Counted from the first letter of the stretch, positions 37,143 to 47,459 are shown. The stretch is 64,000 bases of DNA from Candidatus Obscuribacter sp. (GCA_021772095.1 JADYXR010000006.1:62001-126000); one strand, 5' to 3'. Notes: generated from the letters alone by a model not told the origin. A program made the numbers and translations.

Positions 37143-37568
37143 ATGAACGATCAATTCCCAGACAGAAAGAGATACGAAGTCTCCGGTAAGACGCAGACTC
37201 TCGGCATGGACTACAGCTTGGCTGCATGTCTTTGCTATCTTCCAATTCCAATTTTGCCGTTGGCAGCAAGTATCCTCTGGCTAATCACAGAACCGAAAGC
37301 GAGCCTGTTCGTCCGCTTCCACGCCATCCAATCGTTGATGGTGCTAGCCGGTTTCGCCGCCTCACTGATGGTGGTGCAAATTATCAATTTCTTGAATTTC
37401 ATTCCAGTGATAGGCGGAATGTTCACCCTCATTAGTGGCGTTGTCTGGTTCGCATTTTGCGGCGTGTGGTTCGTCTTGACCATCATGCTCGCCCTCAAAT
37501 CTAAAAACGGCGAGATGTACAAGCTGCCTTACATCGGCGATATAGCTGAGAATCTGGCTACTAAATAG
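37143..37568 (+). CDS. DUF4870/Tic20-like small membrane protein
   Basis: The protein has 141 residues with four hydrophobic segments. The pattern matches the DUF4870/Tic20-like family: a first helix with LCYLPIPILPLAASILW, then KASLFVRFHAIQSL between helices 1 and 2, and a late MYKLPYIGDIAE tail. The family is common in bacteria and its function is unknown. There is no clear ribosome site before ATG 37143. It stands alone between convergent and codirectional neighbours. Confidence 0.78.
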   Translation: MNDQFPDRKRYEVSGKTQTLGMDYSLAACLCYLPIPILPLAASILWLITEPKASLFVRFHAIQSLMVLAGFAASLMVVQIINFLNFIPVIGGMFTLISGVVWFAFCGVWFVLTIMLALKSKNGEMYKLPYIGDIAENLATK

Positions 37569-37661
37569 ACAGGCTCAGCAGAACAAATCAGCAAATGGTT
37601 CTTTCATGCGATGGAAACCGTTTGCGTTTGTGATGGAGAATTTTGTGACGGAAACCTCAGA

Positions 37662-38399
37662 ATGCGAAACCTAAACTCTCGTGACTGGCAGCGAGTCTTC
37701 GCGGTTACGCTGGTTTTTACTTGCGGCGCAATCAACTGCGCAGAAGCGAAGAATCCGCTTACAATCGAGTCACGCGCAACTAAGTCAGGAGAGAAATACT
37801 CATTCGTTTTGATCAACAATGCCCCGGTTCGTCTGGTCGAGACGCAGCCGGATAGTGCAGATACAAAACTGCTGATGTCGCTCCCCATTGCCTTTACGAG
37901 TTTGAACAAAAAGATAATCGGCGCCTTCGTTCACGATGGCACCGTGGATGGTTCTGTAAGTAAAAAACTTAGTGGCACGATCAAAGTACAAAACAATAGA
38001 TTTGAAATCGTTGATACCAATGGCGGTGCCTTACTGTCGAAATCCTATCTCGACGATCTAGCTTCTAATGGTGGCGCACTGGTGCAACAGTTTCTGATCG
38101 TGAGAAACGGCAAACCATCAGCGTTTAAAGACAAAGGCGTCGCACAGAGAAGGGCTGTCGGAACATTCAAAGGCGGCAAAGAGTTCATCGTGGAAAGCAA
38201 AGGCACGATCACTCTTGCAAAATTCGCCAATGACCTTGTTGCCCTCGGCGCTCAAGACTGCGTCTACTCCGACCTCGGCGCCTGGGGTCAGAGTTGGGTG
38301 CGGGATCCAGGCACCGGCAAACTGATCAAACTGGCAAACGAAAATTCCGTGACAGAAAACCACACCAACTGGCTTTTGGTTTCTGAAGCTCCAGATTAA
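37662..38399 (+). CDS. Exported protein, possibly phosphodiester-glycosidase (NAGPA)-like
   Basis: ATG 37662 gives 245 residues with a signal peptide (to ~residue 27, CAEAKN). ATG 37611 in the same frame would add a Cys-rich leader that looks non-coding. The segment QRRAVGTFKGGKEFIVESKG, then a helix and LGAQDCVYSDLGAWGQS, resembles the core of NAGPA/phosphodiester glycosidase domains. In those domains a strand-helix leads to LDGGGS. Here the motif reads SDLGAWG, so activity is doubtful. The assignment is tentative. Confidence 0.55.
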   Translation: MRNLNSRDWQRVFAVTLVFTCGAINCAEAKNPLTIESRATKSGEKYSFVLINNAPVRLVETQPDSADTKLLMSLPIAFTSLNKKIIGAFVHDGTVDGSVSKKLSGTIKVQNNRFEIVDTNGGALLSKSYLDDLASNGGALVQQFLIVRNGKPSAFKDKGVAQRRAVGTFKGGKEFIVESKGTITLAKFANDLVALGAQDCVYSDLGAWGQSWVRDPGTGKLIKLANENSVTENHTNWLLVSEAPD

Positions 38400-38584
38400 A
38401 ACAATTGTCAAGCAGGGTACCAATTAGCCACAATTCCTGGCTACACTCCAGGGTGGCGCTGGCGGACAGATTCTTTTTCATTTGCCTAATTACTAACTTA
38501 GTTCCTGCCTTCCGTTTCTCTGTCTAGTTTTGCTACAGCGCCTCCTGATTAATTTCTGGCGGGAATTCGCATTGAGCGAAGACT

Positions 38585-39628
38585 ATGACCATGTCTACCT
38601 CCGTTACTAAAAATGAGAACGAATCAGATCACGCTCTTGCCGGAAGGTACGAGCTGATTAAGTGCCTTGCGAACCATGGCACCTGCTCCGTCTACAAGGC
38701 TAACGACCAGACGATGAAGCGCCCCGTCGCCGTGAAAGTGCTCACAGAGCAGATCATGTCGGACGAAGAGTTGCGCAGATTTCACCGCGGCGCTCTTGCC
38801 GCCTGTTCGGTGAAGCACGAAAACTGTGTCCAGATGTTCAATTTCGGAACGACGCCTGACGAACGACCATACATGGTAATGGAATTCGTGAACGGTTCGA
38901 CGCTTCGCAAAATCGTCCAAGACAACGGTCCCTTGTCGGCCACTGACGCCATCGCAATCGCTCTCCAGATCTGCGACGGCTTGTCTGCTATCCACGCAAA
39001 CAACATCGTGCATCGCGATTTGAAAACCGCAAACGTGATGGTGGATGGTTTCGACAGAAGAACTCCGGTTACCAAAATTCTCGACTTTGGTTTAGCGAAA
39101 CCAGCTAATGCCGGGCATTCCAGCAAACCGATTACAAAAGCCGGACAAATCGTCGGCAGTCCGGTTTATATGAGCCCGGAACAAGTCAAAGGACTAGACC
39201 TCGATCCACGCACCGATATTTATTCGCTGGGATGCATTCTATTCGAGATGCTGACCGGCGATCCGCTATTCCTCGGCAAGACCTCAATGCAAACGATGCA
39301 CATGCACGTGACCATGCCGCCTCCGACGCTCGCCATCGCAGCGCCCAGAAAATTTTTCCCGCAAGTGCTCGAAGACATCATCGCCCGCGCCGTGGCAAAG
39401 GATCCTAACGACCGCTATCAAACGGCCCTGGAAATGAAGGACGAATTGCTTGAGGCCGTCGAATCTCTCGAGCAATACGATCAGCTTGGAAAGACTACCG
39501 AAACTCTAGGAACGCGCACTAGACGAGCGCCGAAGTGGCTGTTGATAATGCTTTTCGTGCTCTCGATGGCATGCCTGGCAATCGGAGTTGGAATTCTTGG
39601 CTATCTGTCGAGAATGCATCTGCTCTAA
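38585..39628 (+). CDS. Atypical Ser/Thr kinase with C-terminal membrane helix
   Basis: The protein has 347 residues: kinase domain ~20-285, one membrane helix ~318-340 and almost no extracytoplasmic tail. The catalytic core is present: VAVKV (Lys51), HRDLKTANV, DFGLAK and SPEQ. Two features are unusual. The glycine loop reads LANHGTCSVY, keeping only one Gly. The helix-C Glu is replaced by Gly69 (FHRGA, where active relatives have FxREA). ATP binding and orientation may therefore be altered or the activity reduced. The start is ATG 38585 or 38591. It is separate from the other kinase in this window and not in an operon. Confidence 0.85.
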   Translation: MTMSTSVTKNENESDHALAGRYELIKCLANHGTCSVYKANDQTMKRPVAVKVLTEQIMSDEELRRFHRGALAACSVKHENCVQMFNFGTTPDERPYMVMEFVNGSTLRKIVQDNGPLSATDAIAIALQICDGLSAIHANNIVHRDLKTANVMVDGFDRRTPVTKILDFGLAKPANAGHSSKPITKAGQIVGSPVYMSPEQVKGLDLDPRTDIYSLGCILFEMLTGDPLFLGKTSMQTMHMHVTMPPPTLAIAAPRKFFPQVLEDIIARAVAKDPNDRYQTALEMKDELLEAVESLEQYDQLGKTTETLGTRTRRAPKWLLIMLFVLSMACLAIGVGILGYLSRMHLL

Positions 39629-39813
39629 AATTTTGCTCTGAACCGGGGCTGGCGTTCCGTATCAACTCAACACGTTCCGTCGACTGAATCGGAGTGCGTC
39701 AGCACTATCCGTCGACTTTTCGGGACAGGATTGCGACGTGACATTGGAACGTGGGCGTGTTGTGGGGTTCCTTTGTACTGCTAGAATGATATTGTCTTCA
39801 AACGAGCTGAACA

Positions 39814-40404
39814 TTGAACGAAGATCAAAAGCCACAATCGAATCCACCAGCGCCGCGTCATCGTTTTCCTTACAGTACGACGCTGTACTCGATGACTCAG
39901 ATGGCCTCCGTAATATTAACTGTTAGCATGATACTGCCCGCGGTGCTACACGTTTCCTTCACTGGAACATTGATTGAAGAAGCAATATTCTTTATTCTGT
40001 TTTCAATCGGAATCACATTAGTTGGTTACGCCTTCCTGGCCCTCGCCGGTTACTTCGCGATCATGGTTCTAGTCGCGCAAAACCTGCGAAAACTAACCAT
40101 GGCGGACACGCGCAGCAAGGATGTCGCCAAAGCTCTAGCCATCCGAGTTTTGCTCAGCAACCAGCCAAGGTGGTTGATTTCACTGACACCATGCGTGGTG
40201 CCAGCTGCAACCCTGGCGATCATGGCACAGTTTTATAAAGACAAACTAGCGTTCGAGAATAACGACGTCCTCTTGCAAGCATGCTTGATCCAGGCTTTAG
40301 TTTCATTCCTGATGTGCCTGCCGTTCATCCTGAAGACGCAAAGGATGTTCAACACCAACGTGCTCGAAGAGAAACACGAGCCTGTGCCTCAAAGCGATGA
40401 TTAA
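39814..40404 (+). CDS. Unknown membrane protein, four to five helices
   Basis: Starting at TTG 39814 (a weak GAGCTG site precedes it), the protein has 196 residues with a Pro-rich N-terminus. Hydrophobic segments lie near residues 28-48, 55-90, 120-140 and 155-172. An ATG at 39892 would remove the polar N-terminus but cut into the first helix. No family is recognised. Confidence 0.5.
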   Translation: MNEDQKPQSNPPAPRHRFPYSTTLYSMTQMASVILTVSMILPAVLHVSFTGTLIEEAIFFILFSIGITLVGYAFLALAGYFAIMVLVAQNLRKLTMADTRSKDVAKALAIRVLLSNQPRWLISLTPCVVPAATLAIMAQFYKDKLAFENNDVLLQACLIQALVSFLMCLPFILKTQRMFNTNVLEEKHEPVPQSDD

Positions 40405-40411
40405 CCTGGCG

Positions 40412-40702
40412 CTATTCCCAAATGTCTTCAGGCTTGTAGCAAGCGGCGCTCATTCTCATTAATTGCCAGACGCACAGACCGACCATGATGAACCCGACGG
40501 TGGAGACTATCAATCCATTTATAAGGAATGTCGGACCCAGGGTCCAGAGCTTTGTGAAAAAGGCGAGAAGGACTTCGTGCGGGAACAGCCCCAGCATCAT
40601 GAATGCACCGAAGATTGCCACCTTCATGCCGACGCATATAAGGAAGAGCCAGAACAGCACGTGTCCCCAGCGAAGCTTTTTAGTTTGATATGGTGAATTC
40701 AA
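40412..40702 (-). CDS. Small membrane protein, two helices
   Basis: The TTG at 40702 is preceded by AAGAGGG at a seven-base distance, the best start. Longer in-frame starts up to 40801 lack a site. The 96-residue product has two strong membrane helices (HVLFWLFLICVGMKVAIFGAF and LINGLIVSTVGFIMVGLCVW). It lies tail-to-tail with the membrane protein gene at 39814, with only seven bases between stops. No family is recognised. Confidence 0.5.
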   Translation of the reverse strand: MNSPYQTKKLRWGHVLFWLFLICVGMKVAIFGAFMMLGLFPHEVLLAFFTKLWTLGPTFLINGLIVSTVGFIMVGLCVWQLMRMSAACYKPEDIWE

Positions 40703-40891
40703 AAATATGCCCTCTTTTCTGATGATAGCATCATTTAAAAAGTTTGCCAGCCCGCCCGCTAGAGAGCCCGAAAGGCACATACAAGGCAGTCTCCCAACCA
40801 CAAGTCTAGAGGAGACCAGGGTCAGGAGACTGCAAATGCGTTCAATTTCGAACCACTTTCCGGACTTTAATCCATCCGAAGATTCGGTCCG

Positions 40892-43759
40892 TTATTTGTT
40901 GGTTGGTTGTTCGAGCGAAGCGGCGCTCTCAACCGGGTTGCCATCGATATCGAGTTCGATGATTGGACCCAGATTCAACTTTTCCAACTCCGGTCTGATT
41001 TTGGCTTTGTCGCCTACGGTGACAACGACCATCTGGTCCGGTTTGAAGTACTTGGCTGCAACCTCTTCGACTTGCTTAGGAGTAACCGCGTCAATTTGTT
41101 CCGGGAGCTTCTTGTAGTAGTCCAGAGGAAGGTCATAAACGAACAATCCCGCGATGCTTCCGGCTACCGATGGAGAGGTTTCGAACATACCCGGGAGCGA
41201 AAGCGCCCAGTTGTCTTTAGCCATCTTCAATTCCGCTGCAGAGAGCTGGTTGCTCGACATGCCTTCAACTTCTTTGAAGAATTCGGTGACACCAGGTGCG
41301 GTGACATCGGTTTTCAAACTGGCTCCGGCAACGAATGGACCGATACCGCGACGAGTGTCGAAGCTCGAGAAGGCACCATATGTATAACCATGTTTCTCTC
41401 TGAGATTCATGTTTAAACGGCTGGAGAACATTCCACCAAGACCATTGTTGGCGATTTCAGCAGAAGCGTAATCGGGGCTGGAACGCGCGATTCCTAGACC
41501 AGCTAAACGAACCACTGTTTGCGGAGCATCCGGTTTATTGACGATAAACACTGCCCGTTTCACCGCTCTATCGGCCGGCATTGTTGCCGCTTTTACTGAA
41601 GAGCCTTTCCAATTACCGAAGTATTTCTCGGCGATTGAACGAGCTTCGTCCTGCGTCACGTCACCTGCAATAGCGAGCGCTGAGTTGGAAGGAGTGTAAT
41701 TGCTCTTGAAGAACTGCATCAAATCATTCGGCGTGAACTTCTGGTTGGAATCGACAGTGCCGTCGGTTTCAAATCCATAAGGATGCTTCGTTCCATATAG
41801 CGTGCGACGCAATGCGCGACGAGCAAGGACGCTCGGATTGTCTTTGTCTTGCTTAATCGAGGTGACACGCTCGTTGCGAACGCGATCCATTTCCTTCGCG
41901 TCGAAGGCTGGGTTGAGCGAAACATCGGAGAAGATGTCCAGTGCAGGTGTCAACGTTTTCTTCAGTGTGTTCAAACTGACGAAGTTAGCATCAAGACTGC
42001 CATGCGTGTGCACTCGTGCGCCCAGCTGATCGAGTTCCTCTGCGATTTTCAGAGTCGGTCGAGTGGTCGTTCCTTCATCAAGCATGTCGGCTGTGAATGA
42101 GGACAAACCTGGCTTATCCAGAGGATTTTGTTCGGCACCACTGAGGGTGACCAAACTCATTGCCACTACTGGTAGTTCATGTCTTTCGGCAAGATAAACG
42201 GTCAAGCCGTTGTCGAGTTTGAAACTCTTCGGAACAGGCAGACTGATCTTTGACAGCGGACCCGGTTTTGGTGCGGTTTTGCGCCAGGGCTCATCGAAGA
42301 CTGCGGCAGTTTCAACCACTTCTTCTGCGTGCTTTTCCGAACGCGGAACATCGGCCACAACTTTCTTACCAGGCATACCGTAGACAATCGCATCGCTAGT
42401 CTCGGTCAAATATTTGTCGACGACTTGTTTTACTGCATCCGGCGTCGCATTTTCGTAGCGCGCCAGATCTTGAGGCAAGTAGCCGGGTTCCTGGAGGAAG
42501 TGGTTGTATTTGTTCAAGCGATCGGCGACACCGCCGAAGCCACCAAGACTTTCGAGCTGGCGGATTATCGACGAAACAATAGAGTTTTTTGCGCCATCGA
42601 GTTCTTTGGCAGTCGGACCATCTTTTCTAAAAGCAGCCAATTCCTCATTGATTACCTTTTCGATTTCTTCCAGCTTCACGCCTGCTTTTGCAGTAGCCTG
42701 AATCGTAAAAATCGAACCAAGAGTTAAAGAAGAATTGTCGGCGGTAACATCCTGAGCAATCTGTTTTTCGTACACCAACTTTCTATATAGTCTGCTGGAT
42801 TTTCCTCTGCCCAGAATGTGGGCGGCAAGATCGGCTTCTGCGTCGCCGGCTTTAAAAATCGGTGGTGTAAGCCAGCCCATATACAAGCGGGGCAGCTCGA
42901 TCTGGTCGGTGATAGTGACGCGTTTCTGAGCAGTGATCGCAGGCGTATTCGCTACGATTTTTGGAATATCCGGACCTTTTGGAATTGAACCGAAATATTT
43001 TTCGACCAATTCTTTTGCTTCAGAGGTTTTGAAATCACCGACGATTGCGACGCTGCAATTGTTCGGCGAATAGTACTGTTTGAAGAAGTCGCGAACATCT
43101 TTGAGCTGCACTGCTTCGATATCTGCGTGCGAGCCGATTACCGACGCATAATAAGGATGCTCTTTCGGAAACAATTCGTGATACAAGCCTTCTTCGACAA
43201 GACCGTAAGGTGTGTTTTCAAAACTTTGACGGCGCTCGTTGCGAACGACATCGCGCTGGTTGGTCAGTTTTTCCTGATCGAGTGTGCCGAGCAAGAAGCC
43301 CATGCGGTCACTCTCTAACCAGAGAGCCAGTTCCAATTGATTGGATGGAACTGTTTCAAAATAGTTGGTGCGGTCAAAATCGGTGGTACCGTTAATGGTG
43401 CTGGCACCGGCTGACTCAAGATACTTGAAATGCGATTTCGGTCCGACGTTTTTCGATCCTTCAAACATCATGTGTTCGAAAAGGTGGGCGAAGCCGGTCA
43501 ATCCGGGACGCTCGTTGGCGGGTCCAACGTGATACCAGAGGTTGACCGAAACCATCGGCAAGCGATGATCTTCGGAGAGAATGACGTCGAGTCCATTCTT
43601 CAGTGTGTATTTTTCAAATTTGATAGTCGGAGCAGCAACGTTGGCAGTGCTTGACGTGTCCGATGTTTCAGCCGCCACTGCCGCAAGAGGCAAGGAGGTA
43701 TTGGCTGAAAGGGCAAACACTGATAGCAACAATGCCAAAAATCGGCGCGATTTAGTCAT
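40892..43759 (-). CDS. M16-family zinc metallopeptidase with two tandem M16 units, exported
   Basis: The protein has 955 residues with a signal peptide (to ~residue 30). The N-terminal M16 unit carries the inverted zinc motif HLFEH with a downstream Glu in the NERRQSFE region, so it should be active. The C-terminal unit (from about residue 500) shows the same fold but reads LSSFTADMLDEGT at the motif position and lacks the ligands. This is the usual active plus inactive pairing that closes a peptide-binding chamber. It probably degrades peptides outside the cytoplasmic membrane. The ATG at 43759 has GAGGA upstream. Confidence 0.93.
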   Translation of the reverse strand: MTKSRRFLALLLSVFALSANTSLPLAAVAAETSDTSSTANVAAPTIKFEKYTLKNGLDVILSEDHRLPMVSVNLWYHVGPANERPGLTGFAHLFEHMMFEGSKNVGPKSHFKYLESAGASTINGTTDFDRTNYFETVPSNQLELALWLESDRMGFLLGTLDQEKLTNQRDVVRNERRQSFENTPYGLVEEGLYHELFPKEHPYYASVIGSHADIEAVQLKDVRDFFKQYYSPNNCSVAIVGDFKTSEAKELVEKYFGSIPKGPDIPKIVANTPAITAQKRVTITDQIELPRLYMGWLTPPIFKAGDAEADLAAHILGRGKSSRLYRKLVYEKQIAQDVTADNSSLTLGSIFTIQATAKAGVKLEEIEKVINEELAAFRKDGPTAKELDGAKNSIVSSIIRQLESLGGFGGVADRLNKYNHFLQEPGYLPQDLARYENATPDAVKQVVDKYLTETSDAIVYGMPGKKVVADVPRSEKHAEEVVETAAVFDEPWRKTAPKPGPLSKISLPVPKSFKLDNGLTVYLAERHELPVVAMSLVTLSGAEQNPLDKPGLSSFTADMLDEGTTTRPTLKIAEELDQLGARVHTHGSLDANFVSLNTLKKTLTPALDIFSDVSLNPAFDAKEMDRVRNERVTSIKQDKDNPSVLARRALRRTLYGTKHPYGFETDGTVDSNQKFTPNDLMQFFKSNYTPSNSALAIAGDVTQDEARSIAEKYFGNWKGSSVKAATMPADRAVKRAVFIVNKPDAPQTVVRLAGLGIARSSPDYASAEIANNGLGGMFSSRLNMNLREKHGYTYGAFSSFDTRRGIGPFVAGASLKTDVTAPGVTEFFKEVEGMSSNQLSAAELKMAKDNWALSLPGMFETSPSVAGSIAGLFVYDLPLDYYKKLPEQIDAVTPKQVEEVAAKYFKPDQMVVVTVGDKAKIRPELEKLNLGPIIELDIDGNPVESAASLEQPTNK

Positions 43760-43855
43760 GGAACAAATATCCTCAGACGTCAGGGTCGATAGGTAAATCG
43801 AGTTTAAGAATGGTAGCAGAATACCCTTCCCGACGTTTCTCCTGTTCCGAATCTC

Positions 43856-46045
43856 TTAAACCAACTCGTAACTAAACGGCAGATTTTCATCCTTGACTCC
43901 AAGCTCGAAGACAGCCATGCTGCGGGCTTGTAGAGGAAACTTCGATCCCAGCTCCCAACAGCTTGGCGACAGGTTTCCAGACGTCTCAGTCAAGAGCTTC
44001 CAAGCCAGGTCAGGTTTATTAAACAGATTTGACTGCATGTATGACTCACCGGGAGTCGGCGGCAATTGGAACTCCATGTCTTTCCAAAATGCATTGAAGA
44101 TGATCATCAGGCTGTTTCCAACTAACAAATTGCCTTCTTCATCAAAATCGTCAATTTCTTTGCCGTCAAATATGACACCAAGATAACGCCTGTCGGTTTG
44201 CATCCAATCCTTTTGCGTCATCTCCGTGCCATCCTGATTAACCCAAATCAGATCGCGAACATCACCGAGGCCACCGACTCGTCCACGGAAAAATCGGCGA
44301 CGTTGCAATACCGGTTGCGACTTGCGAATAGCGGCGATCGTTCTAACGAAACGAAGAAACTCTTGATCTTCCTCGTTGAGATTCCAATCAGTCCAACTCA
44401 GCTCGCTGTCCTGGCAATAGGCATTGTTGTTGCCCATTTGCGTGCGGCCAAGTTCGTCACCGCCGCTTATCATCGGAACACCGATCGATAACATCAACGT
44501 AGCGATTATGTTTTTCCGCTGTCTCAATCGAACCGCAATCACCTCTTCATCGGTGGTCGGTCCTTCCACTCCGCAGTTCCAACTGGCGTTATGGTCTTCG
44601 CCGTCGCGATTGTTTTCGAGGTTGGCCAGATTGTGCTTCGAGTTGTAGCTCACCAGATCGAGCAACGTAAAGCCATCATGGGCGGTGGTAAAGTTGATGC
44701 TGGCGTGCGGGCTTCGTCCACTGTGTTCATACAGATCGCTGCTGCCGGTCAAGCGTGTGGCCATCTCGCCCAGTTCACCTGCATCGCCGCGCCAGAAGCG
44801 CCGACTGGTGTCGCGATATTTACCGTTCCACTCGGTCCACAAGACAGGAAAGTTGCCGACTTGGTAGCCGCCCATTCCCAGATCCCAGGGTTCGGCAATC
44901 AGCTTTACTCTTGAGATAACCGGATCTTGTTGGATCACGTCGAAGAAGGCGGACAGCTTGTCTACATCAAATAATTCACGGGCCAACGCGCTGGCCAGAT
45001 CGAAACGGAAACCATCAACGTGCATTTCCTCGACCCAATAACGCAGACTATCCATGATCAGCTGCAAAACATGAGGATGGATCATGTTGAGCGTGTTGCC
45101 GCAACCTGTGTAGTCCATGTAATAGCGCTTATCATCAGGCAATGTTCGATAATAGCAAGTATTGTCGATGCCGCGAAACGACAACGTCGGTCCTAACTCA
45201 CTTCCTTCAGCGGTGTGGTTATACACCACATCCAGTATCACTTCAATTCCGGCGGAGTGCAGAGTCCGCACCATCATTTTGAATTCTTGCACCGCGTTAA
45301 GCGAGCTCTCCGGGCGAGCATAGCGAATGTCCGGAGCAAAATAGGAAAGCGTGTTGTAACCCCAATAATTGGACAAACCAGCGTTGACCAATCGATGATC
45401 GTCCACTCGGTGATGGATAGGCATCAATTCAATTGCCGTTACACCAAGTGATTTCAAATGGCGAATAACCGGTTCTGAAGCCAATCCCATGTAGGTGCCC
45501 GCCAGCTCCGGTTTCACTTCCGGATGCAGCCGCGTTAAACCTTTAACGTGCGCTTCGTATATAACTGTTTTGTGCCAGGGAGTATTCGGTCTGGTATCAT
45601 TCGCCCAGGTAAAAGCATCGTCGACAACCATCGATAGTGGCGCATATGGTGCACTATCTCGTTTATCAAAACTAAGATCTCTATCCTTGTGACCGAGGGT
45701 GTATCCATACAAACTGTCGTGCCAGACCAGCGGTCGCGCAATTAACTTGGCATAAGGATCGACTAAAATTTTGTTGGCGTTGAAACGCAGACCTTGAGCC
45801 GGTTTATACGGACCATAAACACGATAGCCATACGCTTGTCCTGGCTGCACATCTTTTAGATAAACATGCCAGACCTGATTGGTGTATTCGGGCATGATCA
45901 CGCGATGCGATTCGACTCGGCTGTTGGGCGAATCGAAAAAGCACAATTCCACGCGACTGGCGTTTTCGGAGAAGATGGCGAAATTGACGCCCAAGCCGTC
46001 CCAGGTCGCGCCTAGCGGATATGGTTTTCCAGGTAAAACTCGCAT
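43856..46045 (-). CDS. glgX: Glycogen debranching enzyme (GlgX)
   Basis: The protein has 729 residues. An N-terminal CBM48-like domain (LGATWDGLGVNFAIFSE) precedes a GH13 barrel with DVVYNHTAE, the nucleophile segment DGFRFDLAS, the acid in IAEPWDLG and TTAHDGFTL. The C-terminal beta-sandwich is present. GlgX hydrolyses alpha-1,6 branches of phosphorylase-limit dextrins, so it should work with the glycogen phosphorylase at 30066. The starting sequence MRVLPGKPYPLG is typical. AAAGG precedes the ATG. Confidence 0.95.
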   Translation of the reverse strand: MRVLPGKPYPLGATWDGLGVNFAIFSENASRVELCFFDSPNSRVESHRVIMPEYTNQVWHVYLKDVQPGQAYGYRVYGPYKPAQGLRFNANKILVDPYAKLIARPLVWHDSLYGYTLGHKDRDLSFDKRDSAPYAPLSMVVDDAFTWANDTRPNTPWHKTVIYEAHVKGLTRLHPEVKPELAGTYMGLASEPVIRHLKSLGVTAIELMPIHHRVDDHRLVNAGLSNYWGYNTLSYFAPDIRYARPESSLNAVQEFKMMVRTLHSAGIEVILDVVYNHTAEGSELGPTLSFRGIDNTCYYRTLPDDKRYYMDYTGCGNTLNMIHPHVLQLIMDSLRYWVEEMHVDGFRFDLASALARELFDVDKLSAFFDVIQQDPVISRVKLIAEPWDLGMGGYQVGNFPVLWTEWNGKYRDTSRRFWRGDAGELGEMATRLTGSSDLYEHSGRSPHASINFTTAHDGFTLLDLVSYNSKHNLANLENNRDGEDHNASWNCGVEGPTTDEEVIAVRLRQRKNIIATLMLSIGVPMISGGDELGRTQMGNNNAYCQDSELSWTDWNLNEEDQEFLRFVRTIAAIRKSQPVLQRRRFFRGRVGGLGDVRDLIWVNQDGTEMTQKDWMQTDRRYLGVIFDGKEIDDFDEEGNLLVGNSLMIIFNAFWKDMEFQLPPTPGESYMQSNLFNKPDLAWKLLTETSGNLSPSCWELGSKFPLQARSMAVFELGVKDENLPFSYELV

Positions 46046-46409
46046 AAAAACCTTTCGAGCCCTTGCAGACTAACTGTCGCCGTGCGGTTCGCTCGTTACC
46101 CTCGACTCAACTTCAGATGATCGTTTCCCGATACTCTGCATAAAACTTGTACAGTCCGCTCAGTATCTTCGACTTACTTCATCGAAGCAAATTTAGTAAG
46201 AGCGATGATTGTAAACAATGCATGTCGAAGTTTCAAACGAAAGCGCTGATCTTATAAGGTTTTACACGAATGAGCCGAACAATCTCCGGCACTAATGGCA
46301 ACTCGATCGATAGGTTTTCTGCTATGAAAACAATTCCAGTTGATATGCCGCATTGAAAAAAAATGCAGTTAGCGCATACCATATGGACATCAGAAGAGGA
46401 ATCCAGCCA
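46046..46409. other. 364-bp divergent intergenic region
   Basis: This region separates glgX (minus) from the GshB-like gene (plus). It must hold both promoters, but I see no convincing -35/-10 pair. In-frame TTG and ATG codons at 46353 and 46383 could extend the plus-strand gene but lack ribosome sites. Confidence 0.4.
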
Positions 46410-47459
46410 ATGCGAATGGCGCTTTTTGTCAACGACATCATGACCCAAGAAGTCGGCTTCACCAACAGCCGCCTGGCGATTTCCGCGATCAACCGCGGTC
46501 ACGAAGCCTGGGTGATCAACGCGGATTCGTTTAAGTACGCTCCTGATGACAGAATCATCGCGCTTGCCAAGCACGCACCGAAAAAATCGTACAAATCAGC
46601 GGCCTCTTACTTAGCCGACTTGCAGGGTCCAAAAGCGAAGACAGAGGAAATTTGCGTCGACGACCTCGACATTTTGCTCTTGCGCAGCGATCCTTCCGAG
46701 GATGTCGGCGGACGAGCCTGGGCGCAAAGCGTTGGTATCAACTTCGGTCGAGTGGCCATGCGGCATGGCGTGATTGTTTTAAACGATCCTAACGGTCTGG
46801 CAAAAGCAATCAACAAAATGTATTTCCAGTTATTTCCGGAAGAGATTAGACCGCGCACAATTATCACGCGCAACAAAGCGGCGATCAAACAATTCGCCAA
46901 AGACGAAGGTGGCAATATTGTTTTGAAATCCCTGCAATCATCTAGCAGTCAGGGTGTGTTTCTGGTCAGAAAAGACGAACTTTCTAACCTCAATCAAATC
47001 ATCGACGCCCTCAGCGAAGAAGGTTATATCATCGCGCAAGAGTATTTGCCGGCCGCGGCAAAGGGCGACACCAGGCTATTCTTGATGAATGGTCAACCTT
47101 TGAAGTACAAAAACAAATACGCTGCATTTCGTCGTGACCACACCGAAGAGGTCGGTGCCGGAAGTTTGCATCAAACCGGCGGAATCATGACCCAAACCGA
47201 TGTCACTGATAACATGCTGGAATTGGCGGAGATGGTCAGACCGAAGCTCGTGCAAGATGGAATGTTTTTTGTGCGACTCGATATCGTCGGCAAAAAGATA
47301 ATGGAGATAAACGTGTTCAGTCCAGGTGGATTGGGAAGCGCGCAGAAGTTCGAAGGTGTGAATTTCACCCATGCCGTAATTGATGCTCTTGAACGCAAGG
47401 TGGATTATATGAAGTACTACAGGCGTAACTTCGATAACATCGAAATGGCGACGCTCTAA
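46410..47459 (+). CDS. Glutathione synthetase-like ATP-grasp enzyme
   Basis: ATG 46410 is preceded by AGAGGA ten bases away, and MRMALFVNDI matches the beginning of GshB proteins. The product has 349 residues. The ATP-grasp features are VLKSLQSSSSQGVFLV, IAQEYLP, GDTRLFLMNG and FVRLDIVGKKIMEINVFSPGG, which includes the metal-binding Asp and Asn. GshB joins gamma-glutamylcysteine and Gly. No gamma-glutamylcysteine ligase is nearby, and sequence differences from classical GshB (the Ser-rich loop) leave another acid-amine ligase function possible. Confidence 0.75.
   Translation: MRMALFVNDIMTQEVGFTNSRLAISAINRGHEAWVINADSFKYAPDDRIIALAKHAPKKSYKSAASYLADLQGPKAKTEEICVDDLDILLLRSDPSEDVGGRAWAQSVGINFGRVAMRHGVIVLNDPNGLAKAINKMYFQLFPEEIRPRTIITRNKAAIKQFAKDEGGNIVLKSLQSSSSQGVFLVRKDELSNLNQIIDALSEEGYIIAQEYLPAAAKGDTRLFLMNGQPLKYKNKYAAFRRDHTEEVGAGSLHQTGGIMTQTDVTDNMLELAEMVRPKLVQDGMFFVRLDIVGKKIMEINVFSPGGLGSAQKFEGVNFTHAVIDALERKVDYMKYYRRNFDNIEMATL

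Noticed and set aside
40786..40833. Inverted repeat GCAGTCTCC/GGAGACTGC as a terminator
   Set aside because: The loop is 30 bases and no T-run follows on either strand.
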